A stretch of DNA of 64,000 bases from Streptomyces sp. TS71-3 (GTDB lineage Bacteria; Actinomycetota; Actinomycetes; Streptomycetales; Streptomycetaceae): contig NZ_BNEL01000003.1 in the NCBI RefSeq assembly GCF_018327685.1, positions 1,426,001 through 1,490,000 of the forward strand. The letters are read 5' to 3'. Positions 36,072 through 44,246 of this stretch are shown here, in pieces; the stretch's first letter is position 1, and each line of letters opens with the position of its first letter. The notes beneath the pieces are model-generated. The model was not told the DNA's origin. It ran no database searches and was given only the letters and a program-made list of their open reading frames with translations. The position numbers and the translations under genes are program-made.

Positions 36072-36764
36072 TCACCTCTGCTGGGTCTCGGCGGCCAAGC
36101 GGGCGAAGGCCCTGCGGGACTCCGTGACGAACGTGCGCACCTTCAGCCGGTCCTTGCGGCCCGTGGCGTCCTCCAGGCCGGTGTGGGCGTCCACGGCGGC
36201 CGGGCGGACCTGCTCGATCGCGTCGGCGACGTTCTGCGGGTTCAGCCCGCCCGCCAGCATCAGCGGCCGCGGTGAGATCCGCACCAGCTCGGCGCTGATG
36301 TCCCAGTCGTGCACCAGGCCCGTGGCGCCCTTGGCGCCGGTCGCGGGGTTGAAGCTGTCGGTGATGAACATGTCGACATGCTCGGCGGAGTCATCGACGA
36401 TCTTGGCCAGCTCGTCGGTGTTGTCCGCCTTCACCACGAGGCTCTTGAGGACGTAGAGGTCCGGGGCGATGGTCCGCAGCTTGCGCAGCTGGGCGGGGAC
36501 CACGTCACCGTGCAGCTGGATGGCGCCGACGCCCATCTCGGCGCAGAAGTCCCTGATCTCGTCGGCGTCGGTCAGGTAGGTGATGATGACGCCCTTGTGC
36601 TCCGGCTGGATCGCCCTGACGATCGCGGCCGCGTCCTTCTCGGAGAGGTCCTCGTTCTTCGCGGGGAGCCGCAGCGCGAACCCGAGCCAGTCGGCGCCCT
36701 CCTCGATGATCATGTCGGCTTCGGCCTGGTCGATGATTCCCGCGACCTGGATCAAACCCTGCAT
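36072..36764 (-). CDS. TrpF-like (beta/alpha)8 barrel lacking the catalytic cysteine
   Basis: A 230-residue phosphoribosylanthranilate isomerase-like protein. The phosphate-binding end (LMLAGGLNPQNVADAIEQ, AAVDAHTGLED) and the Asp position (MFITDSFNP) match TrpF, which runs an Amadori rearrangement. The N-terminal strand, however, reads IQVAGI where TrpF has K-x-C-G-I, so the general-base Cys is Ala. Loss of this residue argues against ordinary tryptophan synthesis and for a changed reaction on a ribosyl intermediate. The start at 36764 follows GGGAG. Confidence 0.82.
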   Translation of the reverse strand: MQGLIQVAGIIDQAEADMIIEEGADWLGFALRLPAKNEDLSEKDAAAIVRAIQPEHKGVIITYLTDADEIRDFCAEMGVGAIQLHGDVVPAQLRKLRTIAPDLYVLKSLVVKADNTDELAKIVDDSAEHVDMFITDSFNPATGAKGATGLVHDWDISAELVRISPRPLMLAGGLNPQNVADAIEQVRPAAVDAHTGLEDATGRKDRLKVRTFVTESRRAFARLAAETQQR

Positions 36765-36949
36765 GGTGATCTCCCTTTGCCGGCGGCCGTTCACGACGGC
36801 CGTCCGTGATGGATCCGGACCGCACGGGAATGTCCGGAGGCATCACCGTGCGGAACTGCTGACATCAGCGAAAGTTGATGCGGAAAGAGGAGGGGCGCCC
36901 ACCGGCGGGCAGCGTGGTTCGCACCCCGTGCCAGCGACGCGAGCCGCTG

Positions 36950-37630
36950 TCAGGCGTTCTTCAGTGTGTCGACGACGAGCCGTGCCACCGGCGCCGCCGA
37001 CGCGGGGTTCTGGCCCGTGATGACCCGGCCGTCGGCCTCGGTGTGGGAGACGTAGTTCCCCGCCTTGGTGTGCCGCGCGCCGCGTTCCTTCAGCCGGTCC
37101 TCCAGGAGGAACGGCATGATCTCGACGAACCCGAGGGACGCCTCCTCCTCGTTGGTGAAGGACGCCACCCGCTTTCCGTCTATCAGGTAGGAACCGTCGG
37201 ACAGGCGGAGATTGACGAGGCCGGCGGGGCCGTGGCAGACGGCGGAGACCACGCCTCCGCGTTCGTAGATGCCGATGGCGAGCCGGGCGAGGTCGGGCGA
37301 CTCCGGAAAGTCCCACATGGCGCCGTGCCCGCCGACGTAGAAGATGGCCTCGTAGTCGGCCGAGTGCACCTGGGAGGCCGGCTGCGTCGCCACGAGCTTC
37401 GCCTTCACGGTCTCGTCGGCGAGGAAGCCGACGATCTCCGGGTCGTTCTCCTCGCCGTCGAACACCACGGCCGGCGGCTCGCCGCCCAGCACGGACACGA
37501 AGTCCACGTCGTAGCCCGCGGCCGTGAAGACGTTGTACGGGTGGGCGGCCTCCGAAACGCTGTAGCCCGTCCTGTTGCCGGTGTCGCCGAGAACATCATG
37601 ACTGCTGACTGCGAGCAGTACCTTGGCCAC
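36950..37630 (-). CDS. DJ-1/PfpI family protein (Hsp31/glyoxalase III-like)
   Basis: A 226-residue class I glutamine amidotransferase-fold protein. The nucleophile elbow is SAVCHGPAG (C132, H133); FYVGGHGAMWDFPES and ITGQNPASAAPVARLV are typical of the Hsp31-like branch. Relatives are glyoxalases, isonitrile hydratases or cofactor-free hydrolases; some antibiotic clusters use them for ring hydration. It stands alone between gaps of 178 and 185 bases. It could protect against reactive carbonyls or modify the heterocycle. The exact role is open. Confidence 0.84.
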   Translation of the reverse strand: MAKVLLAVSSHDVLGDTGNRTGYSVSEAAHPYNVFTAAGYDVDFVSVLGGEPPAVVFDGEENDPEIVGFLADETVKAKLVATQPASQVHSADYEAIFYVGGHGAMWDFPESPDLARLAIGIYERGGVVSAVCHGPAGLVNLRLSDGSYLIDGKRVASFTNEEEASLGFVEIMPFLLEDRLKERGARHTKAGNYVSHTEADGRVITGQNPASAAPVARLVVDTLKNA

Positions 37631-37808
37631 TTCTCCTCCTGGTGTGTCGTGAATTCAGCCGGCCATGGACCTCGTGGCCGCCGGGCCCCGGTCGATCGCT
37701 CGGGAGTGGATGTCCGGGGTTTTCGTGGGCGCGGCCGGTGACGGTGTGATGGCCGGGGAAGGGGCCGCGCCCACGGTGTGGCACAGGGGGTCGGGTTGTG
37801 GGCGTGCG

Positions 37809-38588
37809 TCAGGGCTTGTGGATGAAGGTGGTGATGGTGTCGACGAGCTCGGTCGGCTTCTCGACGAGGACCATGTGACCGGAGTCGAATTCGCGGTAGG
37901 TGGCGTTCGGTATGGCGGCGGCGAGCTCGCGGGAGTGGTGGGTGGGCACGGCGGCGTCGGGGTTGCAGCCGATGACGAGGCTCTCGGCCTCGACCTTGCC
38001 GGCGAGGTCGCGGATGTCGGTGCGCACGAGGAGTTCGAGCTGGCGGATGCGTCCGCTGGAGGGGCTCAGCTCGGCGCCCATCTCGTCGATCTGCTCAAGG
38101 CTGTCGAGGGTGTTGATGAAGCGGGGGCTGAAGGCGGTGGTGGTCAGCACACGGCCGAAGGCCAGGGCGTCGTGCTTCTGGCTGAGGGTCAGGCCGATGA
38201 GGTTCTCCATGTAGCGGTCGGTCTGCACCAGGCCGCCGATGGGGACCAGGCGGCGGACCTGCTCGGGGTGCAGACCGGCGGTGGCCGCCACGACCGCGCC
38301 GCCCAGGGAGAAGCCGACCAGATCGACCGGACCCCTGCCGGCGTCGGTGATGATGGCGGAGACCTCGTCGGCGAGCTGCTCCATGGTCAGGTCGCTGCCG
38401 TCGTCCTCGGCGGCCTCGCTGCCGGACAGGTCGGGCAGGATGACCGTGTTGCGCCGGGCGAACTGCTCCAGCAGGTGCCCGAAGGCTGCCTGCCCGCCCT
38501 TGCCCACACCGTGCACCAGCATCAGGGCCGGACCCGACCCGGTCACCGTGTACTTCACCCGCGAGGTTCCCACAGTCACCGTAGGCAT
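37809..38588 (-). CDS. alpha/beta-fold hydrolase, right-flank copy
   Basis: A 259-residue hydrolase: oxyanion-hole region MLVHGVGKGG, nucleophile elbow GFSLGG (S94), acid region CNPDAAVP and catalytic His in FDSGHMVLVEKP. It is the outermost intact gene of the cluster on this side and part of the flanking duplication: its C-terminus is found again, as a remnant, at 16402-16509. The original flank unit therefore contained a hydrolase at each end. It may be a tailoring esterase or an unrelated gene of the flank unit. Confidence 0.84.
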   Translation of the reverse strand: MPTVTVGTSRVKYTVTGSGPALMLVHGVGKGGQAAFGHLLEQFARRNTVILPDLSGSEAAEDDGSDLTMEQLADEVSAIITDAGRGPVDLVGFSLGGAVVAATAGLHPEQVRRLVPIGGLVQTDRYMENLIGLTLSQKHDALAFGRVLTTTAFSPRFINTLDSLEQIDEMGAELSPSSGRIRQLELLVRTDIRDLAGKVEAESLVIGCNPDAAVPTHHSRELAAAIPNATYREFDSGHMVLVEKPTELVDTITTFIHKP

Positions 38589-39338
38589 AACTGATCTTCT
38601 CCTTGTGGATCGTGAAGTGGACAGCGGGACCGATCACTTGATCGCCCCCACGCGGCAGCAACCCCCTGCTGGACGAGCCAGAGAACTCCTTTTCCGGTTG
38701 CTGCCAGGATCGAGAAGTCGTACGAGGCGCAGGCAGGTGGATACGCCGGGTGTATCCGGGCATGCGGGATCCCCGTGGCGGAACGCATGGGAAGCGGCGG
38801 CGGTATCGGCACTTCAAAGGCATCCGCGGCCACGCTCACGTTTTTGGCCGGCAAGGCTCGCGGCAGCGGCCTCACCGCACGGATGTCATATCTCCGGTAC
38901 CCCGCGCCCAGCTCGCAGCGGCAGCCCGGCCACAGGCGCGTAAAGGAGCCCTGAGACCGATCCGCTGGTACGAGCAGAATTCATCGGCCGCGCAATGCGG
39001 CGGTCGTCAGCTAAGCGCGTTGCGCCTCACAACGACATCGCATGTGAATGCAGCCAGGAAGGCATGCGAACAGCATTGTGCTCACTGATATTCCCCCACA
39101 TCAGTTCACCAATGTATTGAGCGTTCCACGAGGTCGCACAGGTGTCGGCCGCGTCGTGTCCGCAGTCACCCGATGGAACCGCCGGCCGGTCGGTACGGCG
39201 GTCAGGTGAGTGGGTGGCCGCGGATCATCCGGCGGCTGAGGCGGGCTTTGCGCCATAAGAGAGGGAGTCTGCCCGGAACCACGCGCGATTGACGGCGTCG
39301 GCAACGCGCGGGACGAGCTTGGTGCGAGAGGGGCTGGT
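38589..39338. other. stretch between hydrolase and conserved peptide, with a decayed ORF
   Basis: Parts of this region align with 15854-16400 in inverse orientation: CGCGCGTTGCCGACG (near 39290-39305 against 15936-15950), FTCDVVVRR-coding bases (39022-39050), and a GAATTCTGC patch near 38978. The FTCDV patch differs mainly at third codon positions between the two copies, so it was probably the end of a protein-coding gene. No open frame with a start signal survives on either side. Confidence 0.45.
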
Positions 39339-39413
39339 TCAGGGTTCTGCCGCCAAGTCTCCCGGATTGATATCCGAGAAATGGTGCGCCTCAGGTAAGT
39401 GAACTTCGCCCAT
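39339..39413 (-). CDS. conserved 24-residue peptide, right copy
   Basis: Counterpart of the ORF at 15779-15853, in opposite orientation. It begins MGEVHL, has E8, H11, INPGD (15-19), LAA, and ends EP. The ribosome site AGGGGG lies 7 bases before the ATG. Codon 6 is TTA as in the left copy. Nothing in it resembles known RiPP core residues. Being next to the less decayed flank, this is the copy more likely to be active. Function unknown. Confidence 0.5.
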   Translation of the reverse strand: MGEVHLPEAHHFSDINPGDLAAEP

Positions 39414-39600
39414 CGTGCTACCCCCTAGGTGATCACTTTGGCCCTCTCCTTTTCCCGTAGGAGATGGGTCCTCATCCCGGCGATCGACGCGACTCTATCT
39501 ATTCGATTTTTCCCCCGCAACCGTGAACCTTGAATTCCGCATTTTCTCCTGGAGGTTGACTGGTAATGTGTGCCTGGATTGTCCGTACGTATCCGGACAT
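39339..39600 (-). repeat. right copy of the inverted duplication flanking the cluster
   Basis: Reverse-complement partner of 15600-15853. The plus strand has the conserved outward promoter TTGACT (39556-39561), 17-base spacer, TTGTCC (39579-39584). Inward come GGTTGCGGGGG, ATAGAGTCGCG, a CTCC...GGAG hairpin, the AGGGGG site and the peptide ORF. In the upstream non-coding part changes fall on all codon positions of every frame I tried, so it is probably regulatory or structured RNA. Confidence 0.8.
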
Positions 39601-40481
39601 ACTCCATCGAACAGCGCTCGAACGAGGGGGCGATCCGGCCAGGGCTCGTGCGCAAGGTGGTGCGGAGGGGTCCCGCGGTGTCCGAAGTACGGACCGCAGG
39701 CGGTGTTGCGATGATCTTGCCGCACGGCCTCGGGGCGGCCTCCGGCGGCCCGCGGCGGGCTCCGTCAGAGGGCGATTCCGTTGGTCGAGATGCCTCCTTC
39801 GGGCCCGCGGCGAGACCGCCCGAACCGGGCGGGCATCCGGAGGAGCGCCGCCCAGGGAGCGGCCGGGCGGGCCCGGCGGCAGGTCGTCGGCCGGAGTCGG
39901 CCGGGCTCCGGCCGGCCATCTGACCTGCTGGATTTCGCCATCCACCCTGTTTCCGGGCGGTGCCGGAGCACTCCTGTCCGGCTCGCCGCTGCCCTTCGGC
40001 GCCGTCGTCACGTCCGGCACCGGCACCCCCTCCGGGGCCCCGTGGGCGAGGTCGAACGGCCGGCCCGCACCCCGGACGGCGGTCGGCCGGGGGTGGGCTT
40101 CGTGCCCGCCCTGTGCCCGGTTCCGCGCCCGGTTCTGCCTCGTGTGCCCGGCGCGGTCGGGGCCCCCGGGGGCCTCCACCGCCGTCATCGGCCGTTCCGG
40201 CGGCGTACGCGCCACCGGCAAGAACCTTGTATCGGCCACCCATTGACGTGCCCATGGGGTGATTCACCCGCGGTAGGCCAATCGAAATGGAAAATGAATG
40301 GATTGGCCGGTCAACCACGCGTGAACGCAGATGGGTTCCCGAACGCGGGTGGGTTCCCGGATTGCGATACGGTCGGAGGCACTCCGGTATTCCGCAGGCA
40401 ATGAGATGCCTTGAGGGCGCGTCGACTTACGGTATGTGTTTCCATCCGGAGAGTCAGGAGATGCATGTCATGCGATGAGGA
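39601..40481. other. long non-coding or decayed stretch right of the cluster
   Basis: 880 bases without a supportable gene. Many GC-rich open frames occur on both strands but none has start signals or family motifs. The outward promoter in the repeat would transcribe into it. Around 40255-40460 is an AT-richer patch with a near-repeat of GTGGGTTCCCG (40338-40365). Confidence 0.4.
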
Positions 40482-41279
40482 TCAGTACCTCATCTGCGCG
40501 TAGACCTTGCCGTCGGTGTCGTAGACGGTGACGGCGGTGATGAAGTCCATGTCGGTGCTGTGCGGTCCGAGGTCGCCGGTGGCGTACCAGACTCCCCAGC
40601 CCGGGGCACCGGGCAGTTCGAGGAGGCCGCCCTGCACGGTGCCCGCCTTGGTGGTGACCACGACGCGGGAGGCGGTGCCCTTGCCGCCGTAGTACAGGCC
40701 GCTCAGGTAGGAACGCCCGGAGGTGGTCTCGGCCTGCAACGACACACCGGGGCTCTGCACGCCCACGTTCCCGTCGACGACGGAGCGGAACTCCGGTTCG
40801 GGGGAGGACGGGGTGGACCAGTGCTTGCCCTCGGGGGTGAGCCAGAGCTCGAAGCCGGGGGCGACCCTGGTGTGCCGGCCGGACGCGACCACCCGCTTCG
40901 CCTCGCCCGCGGCGGGCGGGGATGCCGCGGGAGGGGACACCGAGCGCGAGGACGCGGAGGGAGAAGGGGGCGCCGGATGCGAGGTGACGCGGTCGGCGTC
41001 GCCGGAGCCCGGGCCCCACAGCCCCACCACGGCCAGCGGCACCAGCAGCAGCCCGCATCCGGCGCTCAGCACAGCCGCCCTGCGCCTGAACCTGCGCCGG
41101 CGGCCGTCGCGTTCGATGGCCTCCAGCGGCAGCCGTGAGGGCGTGATCTCGTACGCGGCCTCGGTGAGCGCCGCGCGCAGCCGCCCCGTCGAGGCGTCCG
41201 TCGTGTCGCGCTCGGTTTCGAGTCCGGTTTCGAGTCCGGTTCCGGGTCCGGATTCGGTCCGGGAGTCGGGGTGCTTCAT
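40482..41279 (-). CDS. membrane-anchored partner of an ECF sigma factor
   Basis: A 265-residue protein with a cytoplasmic N-terminus (about 1-66), one membrane helix at about 67-90 (AAVLSAGCGLLLVPLAVVGLW), a Ser/Pro/Ala-rich linker and an outer domain from about residue 130. Its ATG overlaps the sigma gene stop (ATGA), so it is the probable anti-sigma or sensor, although no zinc-type anti-sigma motif is seen. The outer domain is nearly the same as the secreted protein at 41914-42513 (FELWLTPEGKHW, SSPEPEFRSVVDGN). An ETGLETGLETER repeat lies near the start. Confidence 0.75.
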   Translation of the reverse strand: MKHPDSRTESGPGTGLETGLETERDTTDASTGRLRAALTEAAYEITPSRLPLEAIERDGRRRRFRRRAAVLSAGCGLLLVPLAVVGLWGPGSGDADRVTSHPAPPSPSASSRSVSPPAASPPAAGEAKRVVASGRHTRVAPGFELWLTPEGKHWSTPSSPEPEFRSVVDGNVGVQSPGVSLQAETTSGRSYLSGLYYGGKGTASRVVVTTKAGTVQGGLLELPGAPGWGVWYATGDLGPHSTDMDFITAVTVYDTDGKVYAQMRY

Positions 41280-41830
41280 CGGCGGGCTCCGGTGACGGGG
41301 CGGGGGCGGTCGGAGACGGCGAGGGCGGGGTGGGTGCGCAGCATCGCGAGGGCCCGCCGGACATGGGTCTTGACCGTGCCGAGCGAGCAGCCCAGCAGAT
41401 CGGCGATCTCCACCTCGGTGAGATCCTCCCAGAAGCGCAGCACCAGCACGGTCCGCTGGCGCCCGGAGAGCGTGGCGAGCGCACCGGAGACCGCGGCCCG
41501 CCGCTCGATGGACTCGGCGTGCCCCGCGTCCGGTTGGTGCACCCTCTCCGGCAGGGACGGCATCAGCAGGTGCATGATGCGTCTCTTCCGTAACCGGCTC
41601 AGGTTGTTGTTGACGAGCGAGCGCCGCACGTAGCGGTCGACGTCCGCCTCCGGGATGTGCTGCCAGCGTGCGTACACCTTGGCCAGCGTGGTCTGCACCA
41701 GGTCCTCGGCCTCGTGGAAGTCGCCGGTGAGCAGGTGCGCGGTGCGCACCAGACGGGGCCAGGCCGCGGCTGAATAAGCGGCGAAGCCGCTGCTCCCGGC
41801 GGAGGCTGGGGATGTCTCGTCCTGCGGCAC
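41276..41830 (-). CDS. ECF sigma factor, SigE-like
   Basis: A 184-residue sigma-70 family protein. Region 2: LVRTAHLLTGDFHEAEDLVQ and TTLAKVYARWQHI. Region 4: ALATLSGRQRTVLVLRFWED then EVEIADLLGCSLGTVKTHVR. The GTG at 41830 with GAGGGA upstream is preferred to an ATG at 41905, because the latter would begin beyond the hairpin at 41877-41907. It is co-translated with the membrane protein following it. The target promoters are unknown; the neighbouring secreted paralogue is a natural candidate. Confidence 0.85.
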   Translation of the reverse strand: MPQDETSPASAGSSGFAAYSAAAWPRLVRTAHLLTGDFHEAEDLVQTTLAKVYARWQHIPEADVDRYVRRSLVNNNLSRLRKRRIMHLLMPSLPERVHQPDAGHAESIERRAAVSGALATLSGRQRTVLVLRFWEDLTEVEIADLLGCSLGTVKTHVRRALAMLRTHPALAVSDRPRPVTGARR

Positions 41831-41876
41831 TGGCGCGGTCCCTCGGGGTCGGCTGAGCGGGGTGTCAGGAGCCGAT

Positions 41877-41907
41877 GGGTGGGGGGGCCATGCGTGCCCC
41901 CCCACCC
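41877..41907. terminator. G/C hairpin terminator between secreted-protein and sigma genes
   Basis: GGGTGGGGGGGC (41877-41888) pairs perfectly with GCCCCCCCACCC (41896-41907) over loop CATGCGT. It lies 7 bases after the stop of the secreted protein gene and separates it from the sigma operon on the same strand. Confidence 0.8.
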
Positions 41908-41913
41908 CCGGGA

Positions 41914-42513
41914 TCAGATCTTCAGCTGCGCGTAGACCTTGCCCTTGGTGTCGTACACGGTGATGGCGGTGATGAAGTCCATGTCGGTGCCGCCCGGACC
42001 GAAGTCGGCGGTGGCGTACCAGACGCCCCAGCCGGTGTTGTCGGCCAGCTCGATGAGCTTGCCCTGCACGGTGCCCGCCTTGGTGGTGACCACGACGCGG
42101 GAGGCCGTGCCCTTGCCGCCGTAGTACAGGCCGCTCAGGTAGGCCTGGCTCGGGGAGATCTCGGCCTGCATCGAGACGCCGGGGGTGTTCAGGTCTATGT
42201 TGCCGTCCACCACGCTGCGGAACTCCGGTTCGGGGGAGGACGGGGTGAACCAGTGCTTGCCCTCGGGGGTGAGCCAGAGCTCGAAGCCGGGGGCCGCCGT
42301 CACGTGCTCACCGGGGGCGACGATCCGCGGCGTCGGGGCGTGCGTGCGGGCGGCGTTCGCCACCGCGGAGACCTGGGCCCGTGCGGGGGCGGCGGCCTTG
42401 GCCACCGCGGTCGCGGTGCCCGTGCCGGACGTGGCGGCGTACGCGACGGCCGGAGTCCCCACCAGCGCGGCGGTGACGGCCACGGCGGCCACACAGTTCT
42501 GCATCCGTGTCAT
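41914..42513 (-). CDS. secreted paralogue of the sigma-partner outer domain
   Basis: A 199-residue exported protein. Sec signal peptide MTRMQNCVAAVAVTAALVG with cleavage after AYA, an Ala-rich linker, then a domain of about 130 residues shared with the C-terminal half of the protein at 40482-41279: FELWLTPEGKHW, SPEPEFRSVVDGN, YLSGLYYGGKGTASRVVVTT and GWGVWYAT. The start at 42513 follows GAGGAG. The pair of one soluble and one membrane-held version of the same domain suggests a shared ligand or competition in signalling. The domain family was not recognised. Confidence 0.8.
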   Translation of the reverse strand: MTRMQNCVAAVAVTAALVGTPAVAYAATSGTGTATAVAKAAAPARAQVSAVANAARTHAPTPRIVAPGEHVTAAPGFELWLTPEGKHWFTPSSPEPEFRSVVDGNIDLNTPGVSMQAEISPSQAYLSGLYYGGKGTASRVVVTTKAGTVQGKLIELADNTGWGVWYATADFGPGGTDMDFITAITVYDTKGKVYAQLKI

Positions 42514-42639
42514 GGACGGATAACTCCTCGCGAGACATGGACCCTTCGGGTCCGGATGGGCGGTAGACGGGCGTGAGGCACCGTCTCCACCCCTCCAAAC
42601 TCCGCGGCCCGGCTCGCGGATGACACGGATGCCGGTTTT

Positions 42640-42935
42640 TCTTCGCGTGCCCGCCGGGGTTCTCACGGAGGGGTCCACCGTCGGGGGTCCGCCATCGGGG
42701 GTCTGGCGTCGGGGGTCTGCTGGCGGGGTCCACCGTCGGGGGTCTGCCGGCAGGGGTCTGCCGGCAGGGGTCTGGCGGCGGGGTTCTCGCGGTGGGGGAC
42801 TCGCGGCAGGGACTCCCGCCGTGGTTCTCGCGGTGAGGCCTTCCCAGCGAGGCTTCACGGCCAGGCCTTGGCGGCGAGGCCTTCCTGTGTGAGGCCGTCA
42901 TGTGTGAGGCCATTGCGGCGAGGTTCTCCCGCTCG
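42640..42935. repeat. degenerate tandem repeats upstream of the secreted-protein gene
   Basis: About 300 bases of imperfect 14-16-base units. The first half repeats GGGGTCTGCCGGCA-like units (for example 42737-42780); the second half shifts to GGCGAGGCCTTCC-like units (42840-42930). The open frames across it encode only low-complexity repeats and are not considered genes. It lies between the signal-peptide gene and a convergent-side MFS stop. Confidence 0.7.
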
Positions 42936-42941
42936 CCGGTC

Positions 42942-44246
42942 TCAGTCCCGCAGGTTCGGTTTGGACGCCGTGTCCGGGGAACGGCGGCTCTCGGGCGCCC
43001 GGGGCCCGGCCGTCCGGACCAGCGTGCTTCTGCCGCGGGTGCCGGTGGTGGCGAACTCCGAGTAGCGCGGCACCCAGCGCAGCAGGGCCCCGGCCGCCAC
43101 GATCCCCATGCCGCCCATCACGGCGATTCCGGTCGCCAGACTGCCGAGGGCCGCGGCGGCCGACACGACGAGCGGTCCTCCGGCGCTGCCCGAATCGGCG
43201 CACAGCCGCCAGACGCCGAGGAACTGCGAGCGGGTGTCCGGCGGTGCCACGTCCGCGCCGAGGGTCATCAGGATTCCGCTGCCTATGCCGTTGCCGAACC
43301 CCATGAGCATGGCGACGACGGTCAGCGAGACCAGTCCGTGCGTGAGCGGCAGGGCGGCCTGGGTCAGTCCCAGCACCAGCATCGAGGGCACCGCGATCCA
43401 CAGCCTGCCGGCCCGGTCCATGACCTTCCCCGAGGGGTAGAACGTCAGGGTGTCGATCAGCCCGGCGATGCCGAAGATGACGCTGGTGGACGACGGGCTC
43501 TGGTGCAGGTGCTCGGCCCACAGCGGCAGGACCGTCTGCCGGGTCGCCCGGACCGAGCCCACCAGGAGGACGGCGACGCCGAGGGTGAGGAAGACCCTGC
43601 GGTGGCGGCGTACGACGGTGCGCACGGAGGCGGGCGCGGCACCGCCGCGGGCGGCCTTGGCGGGGTCGGCGACATCGGGCACGACGAACAGGACCACGAC
43701 GGTGATGGCCGTGCACGCCAGCGCCAGCCAGTAGATGTCCCGTATCGGCCGGCCCGTGAGGACCGCGGCGCCGATGAAGGGGCCGACGAAGGCCCCGACC
43801 CGTGACATGCCGCCGAGCGTGGAAAGGGCCCGGGCGCGCAGCCCGACGGGGACCGCTTCCGTGAGGTAGGCCTGCCGGGCCAGGATGAACACCGCGTTGG
43901 TCGCGCCGGTGGCGGTCACCGCGAGGGCGAGCTGCCACACGCTCCGGGCCAGCGCGCACCCCGCCAGCGTGACCATGGCGACGCCCGCGGCGACCATCAT
44001 CGCCTTGCGGTCACCGAGCCTCGCGGCCAGCGCGCCGGCCGGCACGTCCCCGAGGATCTGTCCCACTCCGAGCAGCGCGAGGACCAGGCTCGCGCCCCCG
44101 ACGGATGCCCCGAGCGCTCTGCCGCTGAGCGCGAGCACCGGCGCGAGGGCCCCCATCCCCGTCTCGAAGATCAGAGCCGGCAGGAACACGGCCGGGATCA
44201 GGCTCCAGAGGGTCACGGGACGGGAGCTCACGCGCTGCGGCCTCAT
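42942..44246 (-). CDS. MFS transporter
   Basis: A 434-residue, 12-helix MFS protein: ILGDVPAGALAARLGDRKAM (motif A), ATGATNAVFILARQAYLTEA in helix 4 and GFGNGIGSGILMTLGADVAP in the second half. It reads as a drug or sugar efflux carrier. The C-terminal tail is long and Arg-rich. The gene stands alone with no regulator next to it, so the substrate is unclear. No strong ribosome site precedes the ATG. Confidence 0.82.
   Translation of the reverse strand: MRPQRVSSRPVTLWSLIPAVFLPALIFETGMGALAPVLALSGRALGASVGGASLVLALLGVGQILGDVPAGALAARLGDRKAMMVAAGVAMVTLAGCALARSVWQLALAVTATGATNAVFILARQAYLTEAVPVGLRARALSTLGGMSRVGAFVGPFIGAAVLTGRPIRDIYWLALACTAITVVVLFVVPDVADPAKAARGGAAPASVRTVVRRHRRVFLTLGVAVLLVGSVRATRQTVLPLWAEHLHQSPSSTSVIFGIAGLIDTLTFYPSGKVMDRAGRLWIAVPSMLVLGLTQAALPLTHGLVSLTVVAMLMGFGNGIGSGILMTLGADVAPPDTRSQFLGVWRLCADSGSAGGPLVVSAAAALGSLATGIAVMGGMGIVAAGALLRWVPRYSEFATTGTRGRSTLVRTAGPRAPESRRSPDTASKPNLRD

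Noticed and set aside
36072..36764. Ordinary tryptophan-pathway TrpF
   Set aside because: The catalytic Cys is absent and no other trp gene is nearby.
39499..40239. Possible 246-codon minus-strand gene right of the cluster
   Set aside because: Pro/Arg/Gly-rich throughout, no motif, no ribosome site, and it runs into the flank repeat.
40408..40478. Short Met-rich ORF near 40410-40478 as a candidate RiPP precursor
   Set aside because: No ribosome site, no modification enzymes nearby, and not conserved elsewhere in the window.
42308..42913. ORFs across the tandem repeats as an extended N-terminus of the secreted protein
   Set aside because: They encode only repeat peptides. The ATG at 42513 with GAGGAG and a clear signal peptide is the real start.
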